Source: Streptomyces sp. NBC_00247
GTDB lineage: Bacteria > Actinomycetota > Actinomycetes > Streptomycetales > Streptomycetaceae
Reading direction: 5' to 3'
DNA: 64,000 nucleotides
NCBI RefSeq assembly: GCF_036188265.1
Contig: NZ_CP108093.1
Coordinates: 4,174,001-4,238,000, forward strand
The notes under the pieces are model-generated. The model made no database searches and was not told where the DNA came from. It was given only the letters and a program-made list of their open reading frames with translations. The stretch's first letter is position 1. Every line of letters begins with the position of its first letter. Position numbers and translations under genes: made by a program. Positions 44,333 to 60,328 of the stretch are shown here, piece by piece.

Positions 44333-44369
44333 CCATGGGGTGAGGGACCAAACCTCCCCCACCCCATGG
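44333..44369 (+). terminator. Terminator of lipoprotein gene
   Basis: CCATGGGGT (44333-44341) pairs with ACCCCATGG (44361-44369), extended by GAGG/CCTC, shortly after the stop codon. Confidence 0.75.
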
Positions 44370-44382
44370 ATTCCGGACGGAT

Positions 44383-44412
44383 TTGCTCCGCACGGCCCCG
44401 GTCGCGTACGCT
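44383..44412 (+). promoter_or_regulatory. rplJ promoter
   Basis: TTGCTC (44383-44388) and TACGCT (44407-44412) are separated by 18 bp. Transcription would start near 44419, just before the L10 leader. Confidence 0.55.
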
Positions 44413-44420
44413 CCTTGAGA

Positions 44421-44512
44421 AGCCAAAGACCGCTGGTCGTCGGTGTGCCTTCGCGAGAAGGGGCACTGACCGAAGGTTCCGTACGGACGGACGACCTGCG
44501 CAGGTGACTGTG
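44421..44512 (+). ncRNA. L10 (rplJ) leader RNA
   Basis: The rplJ 5' leader contains AAAGACCGCTGGTCGTC, a long closing helix between GGTCGTC (44435-44441) and GACGACC (44490-44496), and an inner hairpin GTGCC..GGCAC. This layout fits the ribosomal-protein L10-L12 leader family, where the L10-L12 complex binds its own mRNA and represses rplJL translation. Boundaries are approximate. Confidence 0.65.
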
Positions 44513-44625
44513 GAACGCTCCCGGACTCGTCCGGTCGAGCCGCGCCCTGGCACTTGTGCTGGGGCGTTTCGTCTTTCCCGGCCCCTTCTGAGCGGTCCTC
44601 ATCACCCGGAAGGAGGCCGACGCTC

Positions 44626-45183
44626 ATGGCAAGGCCCGACAAGGCTGCCGCGGTAGCCGAGCTGGCGGACCAGTTCCGCAGCTCGAACGCCGCCGTGCTG
44701 ACCGAGTACCGGGGTCTCACCGTGGCCCAGCTCAAGCAGCTGCGCCGTTCGCTCGGTGAGAACGCCCAGTACGCCGTGGTGAAGAACACGCTGACCAAGA
44801 TCGCGGCCAACGAGGCCGGGATCGACACGCTGGACGACCTGTTCGCAGGTCCGACGGCGGTTGCCTTCGTCACCGGTGACCCGGTGGAGTCGGCGAAGGG
44901 TCTTCGTGACTTCGCCAAGGACAACCCCAACCTCATCATCAAGGGCGGTGTCCTTGACGGTAAGGCGCTGTCCGCCGATGAGTTCAAGAAGCTCGCGGAC
45001 CTCGAGTCCCGCGAGGTTCTGCTCGCCAAGCTGGCAGGTGCCATGAAGGGCAAGCAGTCGCAGACTGCCGCGCTCTTCCAGGCGCTCCCCTCGAAGTTCG
45101 TCCGCACCGCGGAAGCTCTTCGTGCCAAGAAGGAAGAGCAGGGCGGTGCCGGTACGCCGGCGCCCGCCGAGGCTGCCGAGTAA
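44626..45183 (+). CDS. rplJ: 50S ribosomal protein L10
   Basis: This 185-residue base of the L7/L12 stalk shows the typical LTEYRGLTVAQLKQLRRSLG and YAVVKNTLTKIAA, with a C-terminal Ala/Pro tail after the L12-binding helices. The ATG at 44626 has an AGGAGG site. It is preceded by an autoregulatory-type leader and followed by rplL after 82 bp. Confidence 0.97.
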   Translation: MARPDKAAAVAELADQFRSSNAAVLTEYRGLTVAQLKQLRRSLGENAQYAVVKNTLTKIAANEAGIDTLDDLFAGPTAVAFVTGDPVESAKGLRDFAKDNPNLIIKGGVLDGKALSADEFKKLADLESREVLLAKLAGAMKGKQSQTAALFQALPSKFVRTAEALRAKKEEQGGAGTPAPAEAAE

Positions 45184-45265
45184 CCACTCAGCGGTCCAGC
45201 GGGCCCTACGTACGCCCGCCGACATATACATCCGGCACCTGCCGACTTAGTGGAAGGACGCCATC

Positions 45266-45646
45266 ATGGCGAAGCTGTCCCAGGAAGAGCTGCTCGAGCA
45301 GTTCGAGACCCTGACCCTCATCGAGCTCTCCGAGTTCGTCAAGGCGTTCGAGGCGAAGTTCGACGTCACGGCCGCCGCCCCGGTCGCCGTTGCCGCCGGT
45401 GGTGGCGCTGCCGCCGTCGAGGCCGTCGAGGAGCAGGACGAGTTCGACGTCATCCTCACGGGTGCCGGCGAGAAGAAGATCCAGGTCATCAAGGTCGTGC
45501 GTGAGCTGACCTCCCTCGGCCTGAAGGAGGCCAAGGACCTCGTCGACGGCGCTCCGAAGCCCGTCCTGGAGAAGGTCGCCAAGGAGGCCGCCGAGAAGGC
45601 TGCCGAGTCCCTCAAGGGCGCCGGCGCCTCCGTCGAGGTCAAGTGA
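45266..45646 (+). CDS. rplL: 50S ribosomal protein L7/L12
   Basis: This 126-residue stalk protein recruits translational GTPases. It has an N-terminal dimerisation domain (LSQEELLEQFETLTLIELSEFV), an Ala-rich hinge and a C-terminal domain with KIQVIKVVRELTSLGLKEAK. The ATG at 45266 has a GGAAGG site. A strong hairpin 60 bp downstream separates it from rpoB. Confidence 0.97.
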   Translation: MAKLSQEELLEQFETLTLIELSEFVKAFEAKFDVTAAAPVAVAAGGGAAAVEAVEEQDEFDVILTGAGEKKIQVIKVVRELTSLGLKEAKDLVDGAPKPVLEKVAKEAAEKAAESLKGAGASVEVK

Positions 45647-45708
45647 CTTCACGAGTCTTCTGACTCACCAGCGACGCCCCTGCCGTGAGGCGGGGTCCGT
45701 CGCGAACG

Positions 45709-45744
45709 CGAAGGGCGATCACCCGACCGGGTGGTCGCCCTTCG
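45709..45744 (+). terminator. Hairpin between rplL and rpoB
   Basis: A 16-bp stem with one wobble (45709-45724 / 45729-45744) and a 4-nt loop, without a U-tract. It probably attenuates read-through to rpoB or is an RNase processing site. Confidence 0.7.
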
Positions 45745-46057
45745 GCGTATCCGAGTCGTCCGCCTTGCTCTTCCGTCGGCGGGTAGTAGGGTGATCATCG
45801 CCGTACGCCTCCTGAGGGCGCCGGTGAGGGCCCAGGAGCCCCGGAGTGGGCTTCAGGGGGCGCGAGCGGGCCGGGGGGCCTTGACGAACCGCACGCGGCG
45901 CGCAATTCTCAGGACGCGTCTTCATCTCGATCCTCATCCGAGGCATGGATCGGATACGAAGCGGGAAGTAAAGAAGCGCGCGGCACGAGCCGCGCGAGGG
46001 CTGAAAAGGTGTTGAGAACAGCTGTTGACAGCGACGCGGGTCTCTGAGAACCCCGAC

Positions 46058-46086
46058 TGGACATCAGTGTGCCGCTTGGCTACACT
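46058..46086 (+). promoter_or_regulatory. rpoB promoter
   Basis: TGGACA (46058-46063) and TACACT (46081-46086) are separated by exactly 17 bp, a good housekeeping (HrdB-type) promoter. The start point near 46093 would give a leader of about 155 nt. Confidence 0.7.
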
Positions 46087-46247
46087 GTCCCTTTGCGCTG
46101 CCTGTTAGCTGCCTCCTGCCCGTCACCAGGGGCATGCCCACGCTTGAGCATCGATGACAGATTCCCCTTGAACCGGGATTTCCGTCTTCGTGTCGGCATG
46201 GGACCGGTACGCGCGTAGTGAGTCCGAGCCCTCGGAAGGACCCCCTC

Positions 46248-49200
46248 TTGGCCGCCTCGCGCAACGCCTCGACCGCGAATACGAACAACGGTGCCAGCAC
46301 CGCCCCGCTGCGCATCTCCTTTGCAAAGATCAAGGAGCCCCTCGAGGTTCCGAACCTCCTCGCGCTGCAGACCGAGAGCTTTGACTGGCTCCTCGGCAAC
46401 GCCGCCTGGAAGGCTCGCGTCGAGGCTGCTCTGGACAGTGGACAAGACGTCCCCACCAAGTCCGGCCTGGAGGAGATCTTCGAGGAGATCTCACCGATCG
46501 AGGACTTCTCCGGGTCGATGTCGCTCACGTTCCGCGACCACCGATTCGAGCCCCCGAAGAACTCGATCGACGAGTGCAAGGAGCGCGACTTCACCTTCGC
46601 CGCCCCGCTCTTCGTCACGGCCGAGTTCACCAACAACGAGACCGGCGAGATCAAGTCTCAGACGGTCTTCATGGGCGATTTCCCGCTCATGACCAACAAG
46701 GGCACCTTCGTCATCAACGGCACCGAGCGTGTCGTGGTGTCGCAGCTCGTCCGTTCCCCCGGCGTCTACTTCGATTCCTCGATCGACAAGACGTCCGACA
46801 AGGACATCTACTCCGCCAAGATCATCCCGTCCCGGGGTGCCTGGCTGGAGATGGAGATCGACAAGCGCGACATGGTCGGTGTCCGCATCGACCGCAAGCG
46901 CAAGCAGTCGGTCACCGTCCTCCTCAAGGCTCTCGGCTGGACGACCGAGCAGATCCTGGAGGAGTTCGGCGAGTACGAGTCGATGCGCGCCACCCTGGAG
47001 AAGGACCACACCCAGGGCCAGGACGACGCGCTGCTCGACATCTACCGCAAGCTCCGCCCGGGCGAGCCGCCGACCCGTGAGGCCGCTCAGACGCTGCTCG
47101 AGAACCTCTACTTCAACCCGAAGCGTTACGACCTCGCGAAGGTCGGCCGCTACAAGGTGAACAAGAAGCTCGGCGCCGACGAGCCGCTGGACGCCGGCGT
47201 GCTCACCACCGACGACGTCATCGCGACCATCAAGTACCTGGTCAAGCTGCACGCCGGTGAGACCGAGACGGTCGGCGAGTCCGGACGTTCGATCGTCGTC
47301 GAGACCGACGACATCGACCACTTCGGCAACCGCCGCCTGCGCAACGTCGGCGAGCTGATCCAGAACCAGGTCCGTACGGGTCTCGCCCGTATGGAGCGCG
47401 TCGTGCGTGAGCGCATGACGACCCAGGACGTCGAGGCGATCACGCCGCAGACCCTGATCAACATCCGGCCGGTCGTCGCCTCCATCAAGGAGTTCTTCGG
47501 CACCAGCCAGCTGTCGCAGTTCATGGACCAGAACAACCCGCTGTCGGGTCTCACCCACAAGCGCCGCCTGTCGGCTCTTGGCCCGGGTGGTCTCTCCCGC
47601 GAGCGGGCCGGCTTCGAGGTCCGAGACGTGCACCCGTCCCACTACGGACGCATGTGCCCGATCGAGACCCCTGAAGGCCCGAACATCGGTCTGATCGGTT
47701 CGCTCGCCTCGTACGGCCGCGTCAACGCGTTCGGCTTCATCGAGACGCCGTACCGCAAGGTCGTCGACGGCCAGGTCACCGACGAGGTCGACTACATCAC
47801 GGCCGACGAGGAGGACCGCTACGTCATCGCCCAGGCGAACGCGACCCTCTCCGACGAGCTGCGCTTCACCGAGCCCCGCGTCCTGGTCCGCCGCCGCGGC
47901 GGTGAAGTCGACTACGTGCCGCCGGCCGAGGTCGACTACATGGACGTCTCGCCGCGCCAGATGGTGTCCGTCGCCACCGCGATGATCCCCTTCCTGGAGC
48001 ACGACGACGCCAACCGTGCCCTCATGGGCGCGAACATGATGCGTCAGGCCGTCCCGCTCATCAAGAGCGAGGCGCCGCTCGTCGGCACCGGCATGGAGTA
48101 CCGCTGCGCCACCGACGCCGGTGACGTGCTGAAGGCCGAGAAGGACGGTGTGGTCCAGGAGGTCTCCGCGGACTACATCACCGTCACGAACGACGACGGC
48201 ACGTACACCACGTACCGCATCGCCAAGTTCATGCGCTCCAACCAGGGCACCTCGGTCAACCAGAAGGTCGTCGTGTCCGAGGGAGACCGGGTCGTCGCCG
48301 ACCAGGTGCTCGCCGACGGTCCGGCCACCGAGAACGGTGAGATGGCCCTGGGCAAGAACCTGCTCGTGGCGTTCATGCCGTGGGAGGGTCACAACTACGA
48401 GGACGCGATCATCCTGTCGCAGCGCCTCGTGCAGGACGACGTCCTCTCCTCGATCCACATCGAGGAGCACGAGGTCGACGCCCGTGACACCAAGCTCGGC
48501 CCGGAGGAGATCACCCGGGACATCCCGAACGTCTCCGAAGAGGTCCTCGCCGACCTCGACGAGCGCGGCATCATCCGTATCGGTGCCGAGGTCGTCGCCG
48601 GTGACATCCTCGTCGGCAAGGTCACGCCCAAGGGCGAGACCGAGCTGACCCCCGAGGAGCGCCTGCTCCGCGCGATCTTCGGTGAGAAGGCGCGCGAAGT
48701 GCGCGACACCTCGCTGAAGGTGCCGCACGGTGAGATCGGCAAGGTCATCGGCGTCCGCGTCTTCGACCGCGAAGAGGGCGACGAGCTGCCGCCGGGCGTG
48801 AACCAGCTGGTCCGCGTCTACGTCGCGCAGAAGCGCAAGATCACCGATGGTGACAAGCTCGCCGGCCGTCACGGCAACAAGGGCGTCATCTCGAAGATCC
48901 TGCCGATCGAGGACATGCCGTTCCTGGAGGACGGCACCCCGGTCGACATCATCCTCAACCCGCTTGGTGTCCCGTCCCGAATGAACCCGGGACAGGTCCT
49001 GGAGATCCACCTCGGCTGGCTCGCCAGTCGTGGCTGGGACGTCTCCGGCCTCGGTGACGAGTGGGCCAAGCGGCTCCAGGCCATCGGCGCCGACCAGGTC
49101 GCTCCCGGCACCAACGTCGCCACGCCCGTCTTCGACGGTGCGCGCGAGGACGAGATCTCCGGCCTGTTCAACGCCACGATCCCGAACCGCGACGGCGACC

Positions 49201-49733
49201 GCCTGGTGCAGCCCACCGGAAAGGCCAACCTGTTCGACGGCCGTTCCGGAGAGCCGTTCCCGGAGCCGGTCTCGGTCGGTTACATGTACATCCTCAAGCT
49301 GCACCACCTGGTCGACGACAAGCTCCACGCTCGTTCGACCGGCCCGTACTCCATGATCACCCAGCAGCCGCTCGGTGGTAAGGCTCAGTTCGGTGGCCAG
49401 CGCTTCGGAGAGATGGAGGTGTGGGCGCTCGAGGCTTATGGCGCCGCGTACGCACTCCAGGAGCTGCTGACGATCAAGTCCGACGACGTGACCGGCCGCG
49501 TGAAGGTCTACGAGGCCATCGTCAAGGGCGAGAACATCCCTGAGCCGGGCATCCCTGAGTCCTTCAAGGTGCTCATCAAGGAAATGCAGTCGCTCTGCCT
49601 CAACGTGGAGGTGCTGTCCTCGGACGGCATGTCCATCGAGATGCGCGACACGGACGAGGACGTCTTCCGCGCGGCGGAGGAACTCGGTATCGACCTGTCC
49701 CGGCGCGAGCCGAGCAGCGTCGAAGAGGTCTGA
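46248..49733 (+). CDS. rpoB: DNA-directed RNA polymerase subunit beta
   Basis: This 1161-residue catalytic subunit forms one pincer of RNA polymerase. The rifampicin pocket (FGTSQLSQFMDQNNPLSGLT, HKRRLSALGPGGLSRERAGF) shows the usual sensitive residues. Conserved regions continue through GDKLAGRHGNKGVIS and the C-terminal GGQRFGEMEVWALEAYGA. The start is a TTG at 46248 with GGAAGGA 7 bp upstream, giving MAASRNASTANTNN, the typical Streptomyces N-terminus; the frame is open 30 bp further to a GTG without a ribosome site. rpoC follows after a hairpin. Confidence 0.97.
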   Translation: MAASRNASTANTNNGASTAPLRISFAKIKEPLEVPNLLALQTESFDWLLGNAAWKARVEAALDSGQDVPTKSGLEEIFEEISPIEDFSGSMSLTFRDHRFEPPKNSIDECKERDFTFAAPLFVTAEFTNNETGEIKSQTVFMGDFPLMTNKGTFVINGTERVVVSQLVRSPGVYFDSSIDKTSDKDIYSAKIIPSRGAWLEMEIDKRDMVGVRIDRKRKQSVTVLLKALGWTTEQILEEFGEYESMRATLEKDHTQGQDDALLDIYRKLRPGEPPTREAAQTLLENLYFNPKRYDLAKVGRYKVNKKLGADEPLDAGVLTTDDVIATIKYLVKLHAGETETVGESGRSIVVETDDIDHFGNRRLRNVGELIQNQVRTGLARMERVVRERMTTQDVEAITPQTLINIRPVVASIKEFFGTSQLSQFMDQNNPLSGLTHKRRLSALGPGGLSRERAGFEVRDVHPSHYGRMCPIETPEGPNIGLIGSLASYGRVNAFGFIETPYRKVVDGQVTDEVDYITADEEDRYVIAQANATLSDELRFTEPRVLVRRRGGEVDYVPPAEVDYMDVSPRQMVSVATAMIPFLEHDDANRALMGANMMRQAVPLIKSEAPLVGTGMEYRCATDAGDVLKAEKDGVVQEVSADYITVTNDDGTYTTYRIAKFMRSNQGTSVNQKVVVSEGDRVVADQVLADGPATENGEMALGKNLLVAFMPWEGHNYEDAIILSQRLVQDDVLSSIHIEEHEVDARDTKLGPEEITRDIPNVSEEVLADLDERGIIRIGAEVVAGDILVGKVTPKGETELTPEERLLRAIFGEKAREVRDTSLKVPHGEIGKVIGVRVFDREEGDELPPGVNQLVRVYVAQKRKITDGDKLAGRHGNKGVISKILPIEDMPFLEDGTPVDIILNPLGVPSRMNPGQVLEIHLGWLASRGWDVSGLGDEWAKRLQAIGADQVAPGTNVATPVFDGAREDEISGLFNATIPNRDGDRLVQPTGKANLFDGRSGEPFPEPVSVGYMYILKLHHLVDDKLHARSTGPYSMITQQPLGGKAQFGGQRFGEMEVWALEAYGAAYALQELLTIKSDDVTGRVKVYEAIVKGENIPEPGIPESFKVLIKEMQSLCLNVEVLSSDGMSIEMRDTDEDVFRAAEELGIDLSRREPSSVEEV

Positions 49734-49739
49734 CGGGTA

Positions 49740-49770
49740 GGCCGGCCGGATCCCCGTGATCCGGCCGGCC
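49740..49770 (+). terminator. Hairpin between rpoB and rpoC
   Basis: 13-bp perfect arms GGCCGGCCGGATC and complement flank a 5-nt loop. It lies within an operon, so it is more likely an mRNA-processing or attenuating structure than a full terminator. Confidence 0.6.
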
Positions 49771-49862
49771 CTCCCGGGACCCGTTCAGACCATTGCTGAA
49801 GTGCCCCATCTTTTCGCTTGACGGCGAGGGGCTCGAACCCCCGAAAGAGGGATTGACGACAA

Positions 49863-53762
<3,900 letters not shown>

Positions 53763-53781
53763 GCGAGTCGCTTGATCGAAC

Positions 53782-53821
53782 CGCAGGGCGGTCATCCCGG
53801 AAGGGGTGGCCGCCCTGCGGC
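53782..53821 (+). terminator. Terminator of rpoBC
   Basis: A 14-bp stem with one wobble (53782-53795 / 53808-53821) follows the rpoC stop by about 20 bp. Confidence 0.85.
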
Positions 53822-53930
53822 GTCGTGCGGGGGACTTTGGTGTGAGAGTGGCCCGCATCATGTCCCCTGCGCCGGTGGAGTCCGGCGCCCGCGCGTGCCG
53901 GCCGGCACGCGTGAGGACGGGGGTGTGCGC

Positions 53931-54254
53931 ATGGAGACGACACGAGTGTTCTTCGGCGTGACGGCGGCGCCGACGACGCCCTGGGGAGCCGACTGGCACC
54001 CTGCGAGACTGGTTGGCCGCAGTGCTGTTCGCAGGTCTTTACGGTGGCTACGGGACAGCGCCGTGTTCTCCCTGTCTCTCCGATCGTGAGGAAACTCATG
54101 TCCCTGGGCCTGGAGCTCGGCGACCACGTGATCGCGGGGAGCGGTCCTCTGCGTGTTTCTCGGCCGGAAGGAGAGGTCCGCCCGCCGGAAGTACCGGGAG
54201 GACGCATTCCTGATCCGTAAACATCTCGGCGGCGACTGCGCTCCCCAGGACTGA
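53931..54254 (+). pseudogene. Frameshifted remnant of a small membrane-protein gene
   Basis: No intact frame exists here, but coding-like sequence with G/C third positions jumps between frames. It starts with an ATG at 53931 (METTRVFFGVTAA), continues in another frame as LRDWLAAVLFAGLYGGYGT, then as MSLGLELGDHVIAG (from 54098), and finishes in a further frame as VLCVFLGRKERSARRKYRED and AFLIRKHLGGDCAPQD, ending at a TGA (54252-54254). Joined, this would give a roughly 105-residue protein with two hydrophobic helices and a basic tail. At least three frameshifts are needed, so it is probably a decayed gene. I do not recognise the family. Confidence 0.55.
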
Positions 54255-54398
54255 CCACCGTACCGACCAGGGGTTTCCTCGGCCCGGCCCGCGCCCGGGC
54301 GTCCCTCCACCGCGACCGGGGCGGGCAGCCGGGGGACACCGCGGCGGGGTCCCCGCCGGGGGACGGGCCGTCGCGCGTACGGCCGCGCCCCATTTGTT

Positions 54399-54427
54399 TT
54401 GACCCAAGTCGATGAGGTAGGTACGCT
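54399..54427 (+). promoter_or_regulatory. str operon (rpsL) promoter
   Basis: TTGACC (54399-54404) and TACGCT (54422-54427) are separated by 17 bp, a good housekeeping promoter. The start near 54434 gives a leader of about 190 nt before rpsL. Confidence 0.7.
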
Positions 54428-54626
54428 CAAGCCTTGTGCCTGGGGTGTGCCTGGGCTCGGCATGCGTGTCCTCAGCCGCAGGCCGGGTCCGGACAAGGGC
54501 CACCGCAATCTGCGCTTCATCCGTTGTTTTCCGGCAGAGGCTTGCAGTATTCGACACACCCGACCGCGTGGGTCGGCGACGTTCCAGGTTAGTTTCAACG
54601 AACGGCACACAGAAACCGGAGAAGTA

Positions 54627-54998
54627 GTGCCTACGATCCAGCAGCTGGTCCGGAAGGGCCGGCAGGACAAGGTCGAGAAGAACAAGACGCCCGCGCTCGA
54701 GGGTTCGCCCCAGCGCCGCGGCGTCTGCACGCGTGTCTTCACGACCACCCCGAAGAAGCCGAACTCGGCGCTCCGTAAGGTCGCGCGTGTGCGTCTGACC
54801 TCCGGCATCGAGGTCACGGCCTACATCCCGGGTGAGGGACACAACCTGCAGGAGCACTCCATCGTGCTCGTGCGTGGTGGCCGTGTGAAGGACCTGCCGG
54901 GTGTTCGTTACAAGATCATCCGCGGCTCGCTCGACACCCAGGGTGTCAAGAACCGCAAGCAGGCCCGCAGCCGCTACGGCGCCAAGAAGGAGAAGTAA
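54627..54998 (+). CDS. rpsL: 30S ribosomal protein S12
   Basis: This 123-residue decoding-centre protein retains K43 (TTPKKPNS) and K88 (GGRVKDLPGVR). These are the positions changed in streptomycin-resistant and antibiotic-overproducing Streptomyces mutants, so the allele looks wild type. The GTG at 54627 has a GGAGAA site. It is the first gene of the str operon; rpsG starts 2 bp after its stop. Confidence 0.98.
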   Translation: MPTIQQLVRKGRQDKVEKNKTPALEGSPQRRGVCTRVFTTTPKKPNSALRKVARVRLTSGIEVTAYIPGEGHNLQEHSIVLVRGGRVKDLPGVRYKIIRGSLDTQGVKNRKQARSRYGAKKEK

Positions 54999-55000
54999 GA

Positions 55001-55471
55001 ATGCCTCGTAAGGGCCCCGCCCCGAAGCGCCCGGTCATCATTGACCCGGTCTACAGCTCTCCTCTTGTCACGTCGCTGATCAACAAGATCCTGCTCGACG
55101 GCAAGCGTTCCACCGCCGAGCGGATCGTGTACGGCGCCATGGAAGGCCTCCGCGAGAAGACCGGCAACGACCCGGTCATCACGCTGAAGCGCGCGCTTGA
55201 GAACGTCAAGCCCGCCCTTGAGGTCAAGTCCCGCCGTGTCGGTGGCGCCACCTACCAGGTGCCGATCGAGGTCAAGCCCGGTCGCGCGTCCACCCTCGCT
55301 CTGCGCTGGCTCGTCGGTTACTCCCGCGCCCGTCGTGAGAAGACCATGACCGAGCGCCTCATGAACGAGCTGCTCGACGCCTCCAACGGCCTCGGTGCGG
55401 CCGTCAAGAAGCGCGAGGACACCCACAAGATGGCCGAGTCCAACAAGGCCTTCGCGCACTACCGCTGGTAG
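55001..55471 (+). CDS. rpsG: 30S ribosomal protein S7
   Basis: This 156-residue assembly protein binds the 3' domain of 16S rRNA and shows the conserved VGGATYQVPIEV and RWLVGYSRAR. The AAGGAG ribosome site lies at the end of rpsL. In E. coli S7 represses the str operon; whether this holds here is unknown. Confidence 0.98.
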   Translation: MPRKGPAPKRPVIIDPVYSSPLVTSLINKILLDGKRSTAERIVYGAMEGLREKTGNDPVITLKRALENVKPALEVKSRRVGGATYQVPIEVKPGRASTLALRWLVGYSRARREKTMTERLMNELLDASNGLGAAVKKREDTHKMAESNKAFAHYRW

Positions 55472-55510
55472 TCGTTACCCACATCGAGACCGAGAGAAGA
55501 CTGAAGCCTT

Positions 55511-57637
<2,127 letters not shown>

Positions 57638-57669
57638 CTCTCCCGAGCTCACGCTTTAGGCTTGTCACC

Positions 57670-57727
57670 GGAGCCTGGTGGGCTTTCACCGCAACGCGCG
57701 AGTGTTGCGGTGGATGCCCCGGGCTCC
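57670..57727 (+). terminator. Structured region between fusA and tuf
   Basis: Nested stems GGAGCC/GGCTCC (57670-57675, 57722-57727) and CACCGCAAC/GTTGCGGTG (57687-57695, 57704-57712) form a branched hairpin upstream of tuf. It may terminate, attenuate or process the transcript. Confidence 0.5.
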
Positions 57728-57796
57728 GGCATCCCAGCAAAGATCACCTGGCGCCGATGAAGCAAGGCGTACAGAACCACTCCCCAGGAGGACCCA

Positions 57797-58990
<1,194 letters not shown>

Positions 58991-59032
58991 TCACTTGATC
59001 GTCTGACCTGGTTGCTCCTCACCGAGCACCGA

Positions 59033-59076
59033 GAAGGGCCCCGTCCCGCCGCGCGAGCGGTGGGACGGGGCCCTTC
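59033..59076 (+). terminator. Terminator of the str operon
   Basis: 15-bp perfect arms GAAGGGCCCCGTCCC and complement (59033-59047, 59062-59076), with a further inner stem, are followed by TTTTTCC. Confidence 0.93.
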
Positions 59077-59144
59077 TTTTTCCTGTCTTCGGCCGGATTC
59101 GTGGTTCGTACCGGGGAGCCCGCGGCGGCCGGCGCGGCCCTCCG

Positions 59145-60116
59145 TCAGGCGCGGGCTGCCATGGCGGCCGCGCCGATCTTCGGGGCCAGCTCTTCGACGG
59201 CCCATTCGATGCTGTGCGGGGTCGGCTCCGCGAGGGCCTCGGCCAAGGCGGGGTTCAGGGGGATGTACCGGCCCTCGGTGACCGCCCGCATCGTGCGGAA
59301 GGCGGGGGCCTTCTCCAGGGTGGCGAGGGCGTTCGGCGTGCCGGCGGCGAAGACGACGTCGGTGTCGGCCCGGCCGACGTCCGCGTAGTCGAGGTAGGTG
59401 CGTGCGGGGTTGCTGGCACCGGGGAGCTGGGTGGTGAGTTCGTTCAGCTTGATCCCGAACTTCCGCAGGACGCGCGCCGAGGTGTCCTCGCGCGATTTCA
59501 CCGCCCCGACGCCGTGGGGCATGGGGGAGACCAGCAGGTTGAAGCGGGTTCCGGCCATGGCGGGGAAGGCCGCGCGGGCGTCGAGGGTGATCTGTTCGGC
59601 GGCGCTGATCAGCTGTTCGCCCTGATCCTTGACGTCGAGCGCCTTGGCGATGACGCGGGTGCTGGTCTGCCAGGGGTCAGCGTCGGGGCCCTTGATGTAG
59701 TGCACGACGGGAGCTATGGCGGAGAGCTTCGCGTACACCGGGTCGAGGGTGCGGTCCCGGGTCGCCAGGATCACGTCCGGCTTGTACGAGGCGACCTGGG
59801 CGACGAGGTCGCCGTCGGCCCGGAGCAGGTGGGGGTGCTTGCCGCTGAGTGCGGTCTGGGTCCAGGGCGTGATGCCGCCGGGGACTCCCTCGGCGGCCGC
59901 GGGCATGGCCGCCGGCTCGAAGCCCAGGGAGAGCGCGATGTCGGCGCTGGCGTTGTCGAGTGCGACGACGGTACGGGGCTTTCCGTGGATCTTCGCCGTG
60001 CCGAGTCCGCCCTCCACCGAGATGACGGGGGCCGTGGCATCGGCCGTGCAGGCGGTGGCCAGCAGCAGGGCGGAGGCTGTGCCGACGAGTGCACCGGTCC
60101 GGATGCGGGTGTTCAT
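59145..60116 (-). CDS. ABC transporter substrate-binding lipoprotein (iron-siderophore type)
   Basis: This 323-residue lipoprotein has a lipobox ending at C23 (LLATACTA) and a Peripla_BP_2 fold (TVVALDNASADIALSLGFEP, YKPDVILATRDRTLDP), the class that binds ferric siderophores or cobalamin. The ATG at 60116 has an AAGGAG site. No permease or ATPase gene is adjacent, so it must work with components encoded elsewhere. The ligand is unknown. Confidence 0.85.
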   Translation of the reverse strand: MNTRIRTGALVGTASALLLATACTADATAPVISVEGGLGTAKIHGKPRTVVALDNASADIALSLGFEPAAMPAAAEGVPGGITPWTQTALSGKHPHLLRADGDLVAQVASYKPDVILATRDRTLDPVYAKLSAIAPVVHYIKGPDADPWQTSTRVIAKALDVKDQGEQLISAAEQITLDARAAFPAMAGTRFNLLVSPMPHGVGAVKSREDTSARVLRKFGIKLNELTTQLPGASNPARTYLDYADVGRADTDVVFAAGTPNALATLEKAPAFRTMRAVTEGRYIPLNPALAEALAEPTPHSIEWAVEELAPKIGAAAMAARA

Positions 60117-60328
60117 GCTTCTCCTTGACTCGCTCCCCGCGACAGTAGCCCGATTCGTTCGCACATACGTTCCTGGAATATGTGATTCCGGTTGCTCGGG
60201 CCACCGGGGCGGGAAGCGCGGGCGGCGGGAGCCTGCCCACGATCCGGGTCGGCCTATCCCGGCTCGGCCGCTCGGGAAGCGTGCCCCGCCTCCGCCCCGC
60301 CCCGCCCGGGCCGCCCGCCCCGCCCGGC

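Larger units (their letters stand above)
45647..46247. other. rplL-rpoB intergenic region
   Basis: This 600-bp region holds no gene. It contains an attenuator-type hairpin (45709-45744) and a well-matched promoter at 46058-46086, so rpoB can be expressed both by read-through from rplJL and from its own promoter. Confidence 0.7.

Noticed and set aside
46025..46030. TTGACA as a -35 box for rpoB
   Set aside because: No acceptable -10 box lies 16-19 bp downstream, whereas TGGACA/TACACT at 46058-46086 fits well.
46218..46247. GTG at 46218 as the rpoB start
   Set aside because: It lacks a ribosome site; the TTG at 46248 has GGAAGGA and gives the usual 1161-residue N-terminus.
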